From positions 1 to 7,248 of the forward strand of contig JAJYKO010000265.1 of assembly GCA_021788565.1 (NCBI GenBank): a stretch of DNA of 7,248 nucleotides. The letters are read 5' to 3'. Made by a program: the position numbers and the translations under genes. The notes under the pieces were generated by a model. It saw only the letters and a program-made list of their open reading frames with translations, was not told where the DNA came from and did no database searches. This document shows, one piece after another, positions 5,413-7,248 of the stretch. Positions within the stretch are counted from its first letter, which is position 1. Each line of letters opens with the position of its first letter. This stretch comes from Chloroflexota bacterium (GTDB taxonomy: Bacteria; Chloroflexota; UBA6077).

Positions 5413-6588
5413 ATGGCAAATGGAAAGCTCGCGTTCAGGGCCGGGATCATGTTGGGCCTGACCGCGGGGGCACTCTGGGTCGTGACAGGCAAGCGGTGGC
5501 TTCAAAGCGAGTACGAGCTGATGAATTGGGATCGGGTCCAGGAGATCGCGATTCGCACAAGCGGAAAGGCCCCTGTCATATCTCCATGGACTACGAGAAA
5601 ACTCCATGTCGCATACGAAGACATGGTCCGCCGGGTCGAAGACCCGATCGCCGACTACACGGGGAGTCGCCTGCCGGATACCGGCACCAACGTCTCGGTA
5701 ATGGGCCGGCGCGAGTGGATTAAGGCAAACGTCGCCAACTTCCGCGATCTATTCGACCCGGTTGAAGAGATGTACCGGGAGTTAGGGCGCAACACAACCG
5801 TGGTCGTGCCGGGGATCTCGCAGCTGAGCCAGCTCGCGGTGAGCAGCCAGGTGGGGCTTCTCGTTGGATACCTATCGCGTCGTGTCCTCGGTCAGTACGA
5901 TATGAGCGTGCTCGGGCGCGAGCCGATGTCGTCGGGCAAGCTCTATTTCGTGCAGCAAAACATCGAGGGTATTGAGAACGAGCTTCGACTTCCAGCGGAC
6001 GAGTTTCGCACATGGATAGTTCTTCACGAGACGACACACGCCCACGAGTTCGAAGTACACCCCTGGCTCCGCGAATACATGAACAGCACCCTCAGGGATT
6101 ACCTGGAGTGCGTCCTGGACGAGGTCAAACGAGCCTCCGGCGGAAACATCCACACCGGCACAGCAGTGGTCGGCCGGATGATTGAAAACCTGCGGGCAGG
6201 TCGGAGCCTGTTGGAGTCGGTGATGAGCCCGCGGCAGCAGCGGTACATAGACCAGCTTCAGGCGCTCATGTCTCTGATGGAAGGCTACAGCAACCACATT
6301 ATGAACAGTGTCGGCCAGCAGGTCATGCCCCACTTCAGTGAGATCCATACGAGGGTCAACTCTCGCCAGAAGGAACAGAGTCAGATAGAGAGGCTGTTCC
6401 TCAAGCTAACCGGCCTGTCCATGAAGATGGAGCAGTACAAACTGGGAGAGAATTTCGTGAATAGGGTCGTCGAGCAACGTGATATCCATTTCGCCAACAG
6501 GGCCTTCGAAGGGCCCGAGAACCTGCCCACCATGCGAGAGATCCTGGATGCGGATAGATGGATCTCTCGCATGGAGAGCGCGGCTTAG
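5413..6588 (+). CDS. DUF2342 / zincin-like metalloprotein, membrane-anchored (F420-biosynthesis-associated family)
   Basis: I recognise this as a DUF2342 (Zincin_2) family protein. The family is annotated as 'coenzyme F420 biosynthesis associated' because of its species distribution; no reaction is established to my knowledge. The 391-aa product begins with a hydrophobic segment (about 7-26, AFRAGIMLGLTAGALWVVTG), probably a membrane anchor or uncleaved signal. A WDR segment (39-41), DPIADYTG (77-84) and WIKANVANF (102-110) are in the order I expect for this family. The zinc motif HETTH spans His205-His209 with Glu206 as catalytic base. LMEGYSNHIM (288-297) follows, where Glu290 is the likely third ligand; Tyr292 stands where I would expect His in relatives. 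The start ATG has AGGAAGG (5399-5405) 7 nt upstream. The downstream gene is 14 nt away and appears translationally coupled. Whether it acts as a peptidase is inferred only from the HExxH motif. Confidence 0.9.
   Translation: MANGKLAFRAGIMLGLTAGALWVVTGKRWLQSEYELMNWDRVQEIAIRTSGKAPVISPWTTRKLHVAYEDMVRRVEDPIADYTGSRLPDTGTNVSVMGRREWIKANVANFRDLFDPVEEMYRELGRNTTVVVPGISQLSQLAVSSQVGLLVGYLSRRVLGQYDMSVLGREPMSSGKLYFVQQNIEGIENELRLPADEFRTWIVLHETTHAHEFEVHPWLREYMNSTLRDYLECVLDEVKRASGGNIHTGTAVVGRMIENLRAGRSLLESVMSPRQQRYIDQLQALMSLMEGYSNHIMNSVGQQVMPHFSEIHTRVNSRQKEQSQIERLFLKLTGLSMKMEQYKLGENFVNRVVEQRDIHFANRAFEGPENLPTMREILDADRWISRMESAA
6530..6574 (+). repeat. 15-bp perfect inverted repeat inside the 3' end of the zincin gene
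   Basis: Arms ccatgcgagagatcc (6530-6544) and ggatctctcgcatgg (6560-6574) are exact reverse complements with a 15-nt loop. They encode parts of TMREI and RWISRM, close to the C-terminus. The stem ends 12 nt before the stop codon TAG and just ahead of the SD of the next gene. An mRNA stem-loop here could set the ratio of the two products or mark an RNA processing site. The pairing is seen directly; the role is inference. Confidence 0.6.
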
Positions 6589-6602
6589 GTGGTGATCACG
6601 GG

Positions 6603-7094
6603 ATGAACATTATGCGCTACACCGTCATCGACGAGGTGGGCACGGTCAGTTTCGTAGCATCGTGCGATGTACTGCTACCACTCGTAGCCGGCTGCGCCCA
6701 GGACTCGCAGAGCATCGAAGAACTCTTGGCGTATGTCGACGAGTACGCCCGAGGGACAAAAGAGCATGTTCTAAGCTCGCTTGCCGTGTTCGACGAGCAC
6801 AATTCGGCAGAGAATCACGTCGCGATCCATCAGGCCCTCGACCACTGCAGGCCACACGAGTTGCCGGCCTTCAGGGTGCTGGACGACAGGACGCGAGAAG
6901 CCAGCCTGGCTCCAGTGCACGCGGGAGTGGTGGTGTTCAATCTGAGAGCGAAGCGGATAGTGCAGATACAGAACAGCTTTTCGGAGATCAGGAGGCGCGG
7001 CCGGGCGCGAGCGGCGCAGCCGGCCGGTCCAGAGCGGAGAGTGATCAAGTACGAGTTGCCGGCGTACTGGTCGCTGGTGCCCGGAGGGGTGTAG
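6603..7094 (+). CDS. Unrecognised 163-aa protein, coupled to the zincin gene
   Basis: I do not recognise a named family. The product starts MNIMRYTVIDEVG. The first part (about 6-80) looks helical with hydrophobic stretches (VLLPLVAGC, 23-31; IEELLAYVDEYARG, 38-51) and includes Cys21, Cys31 and Cys82 and several His (72, 76, 81, 85). The second part has a beta-type segment VHAGVVVFNLRAKRIVQIQNSF (105-126, given as two parts: VHAGVVVFNLRAK and RIVQIQNSF), then a strongly basic tract (IRRRGRAR, 129-136), and ends YELPAYWSLVP (150-160). There is no signal peptide or clear membrane span. The ATG at 6603 is preceded by AGGTGG (6587-6592), whose first two bases are the last two of the zincin stop codon; an ATG at 6558 inside the zincin gene lacks an SD. 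The basic tract could bind nucleic acid or a membrane surface, which is speculation. Co-transcription with the zincin gene is very likely. Confidence 0.75.
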   Translation: MNIMRYTVIDEVGTVSFVASCDVLLPLVAGCAQDSQSIEELLAYVDEYARGTKEHVLSSLAVFDEHNSAENHVAIHQALDHCRPHELPAFRVLDDRTREASLAPVHAGVVVFNLRAKRIVQIQNSFSEIRRRGRARAAQPAGPERRVIKYELPAYWSLVPGGV

Positions 7095-7106
7095 CTGGAG
7101 ACGTGA

Positions 7107-7134
7107 GGGGGTGCCTGGGAGAGTGGGGGGTGGG
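7107..7134 (+). other. G-quadruplex-type motif in the 3' UTR of the small gene
   Basis: Four G-runs lie on the plus strand: 5 G (7107-7111), 3 G (7117-7119), 6 G (7125-7130) and 3 G (7132-7134), with loops of 5, 5 and 1 nt. This fits the usual G3+N1-7 rule. It begins 12 nt after the stop codon at 7094, so it would be in the mRNA tail. It might pause polymerase or protect the 3' end; whether it folds is untested. Confidence 0.5.
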
Positions 7135-7140
7135 AGAAGG

Positions 7141-7247
7141 ACGGAAACAGGACGGAGAGCATGTAGAGGGATAGGCAGGACAGGTTACCTGTTATCTCTC
7201 TTCATCTGTCCTGTAGATCTTTACCAATCCTGTCCATCCTGTTTCGT
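7141..7247. repeat. Imperfect inverted-repeat element with ACAGGA/TCCTGT units
   Basis: The non-coding right end is built of ACAGGA-type units on the left (7147-7152 and around 7177-7185) and TCCTGT units on the right (7209-7214, 7228-7233, 7237-7242). The outer ends pair: aaacaggacgga (7145-7156) with tccatcctgttt (7233-7244), 11 of 12. The centre is a hairpin: acaggt (7180-7185) with acctgt (7187-7192), flanked by agagggata (7165-7173) and tatctctct (7193-7201), which pair with one G-T and leave a 6-nt bulge. Intergenic ATCCTGT-type repeats of this look are familiar from many bacterial genomes. It may be a MITE- or REP-like element, and it may continue past the window edge. Confidence 0.6.
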
Positions 7248-7248
7248 A

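Noticed and set aside
5632..5686. Two small stems inside the zincin gene (5632-5646 and 5672-5686, 6 bp with 3-nt loops)
   Set aside because: Stems of this size are expected by chance in G+C-rich coding DNA, and they sit in conserved coding positions with no regulatory context.
6558..6602. Earlier ATG at 6558 for the small last gene
   Set aside because: It lies inside the zincin inverted repeat and has no SD, whereas the ATG at 6603 is preceded by AGGTGG.

Overview
The window is high-GC bacterial chromosomal DNA (about 60% G+C by eye). It carries six protein-coding genes, five complete and one cut by the left edge. I see no rRNA, tRNA, CRISPR array, transposase, phage or plasmid gene. The gene set suggests a Chloroflexota-type bacterium: a membrane-anchored DUF2342 zincin-like protein, a divergent Fe/Mn superoxide dismutase, and secreted or lipoprotein products with Pro/Thr- or Ala/Pro/Thr-rich linkers. 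This taxonomic reading is inference and needs a database search.

Layout. From the left edge to 1505 (+) runs the 3' part of a secreted clan GH-A (GH39/GH5-like) glycoside hydrolase. It converges on a gene at 1638-2927 (-) for a LivK-like ABC-transporter solute-binding lipoprotein. The 132-nt gap between their stops holds two strong inverted repeats that probably end transcription from both sides. The lipoprotein gene has a clear Shine-Dalgarno (SD), a leader hairpin and a candidate promoter. It is divergent from an Fe/Mn superoxide dismutase gene at 3298-3894 (+). After that gene comes a 24-bp perfect inverted repeat with an overlapping 20-bp-period direct repeat. Next are an M20D amidohydrolase (4113-5282, +) and, after a 130-nt gap with a candidate promoter, a two-gene operon: a DUF2342 zincin (5413-6588, +) and a small unrecognised protein (6603-7094, +). 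The SD of the second gene overlaps the stop codon of the first. The right edge (7095-7248) is non-coding, with a G-quadruplex-type motif followed by an imperfect inverted-repeat element built of ACAGGA/TCCTGT units.

How the genes work together. No single pathway is evident. The hydrolase and binding protein are extracytoplasmic and fit scavenging of saccharides and small solutes. The amidohydrolase would release amino acids from N-acylated forms. The dismutase is a housekeeping oxidative-stress enzyme. Only the last two genes look like a true functional pair.

The most interesting signals are the unknown gene coupled to the zincin, the 15-bp perfect stem-loop inside the 3' end of the zincin gene, the intergenic repeat at the right edge, and the superoxide dismutase whose second-sphere Gln appears to be replaced by His. 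I did not find a convincing previously undescribed defence or mobile system.
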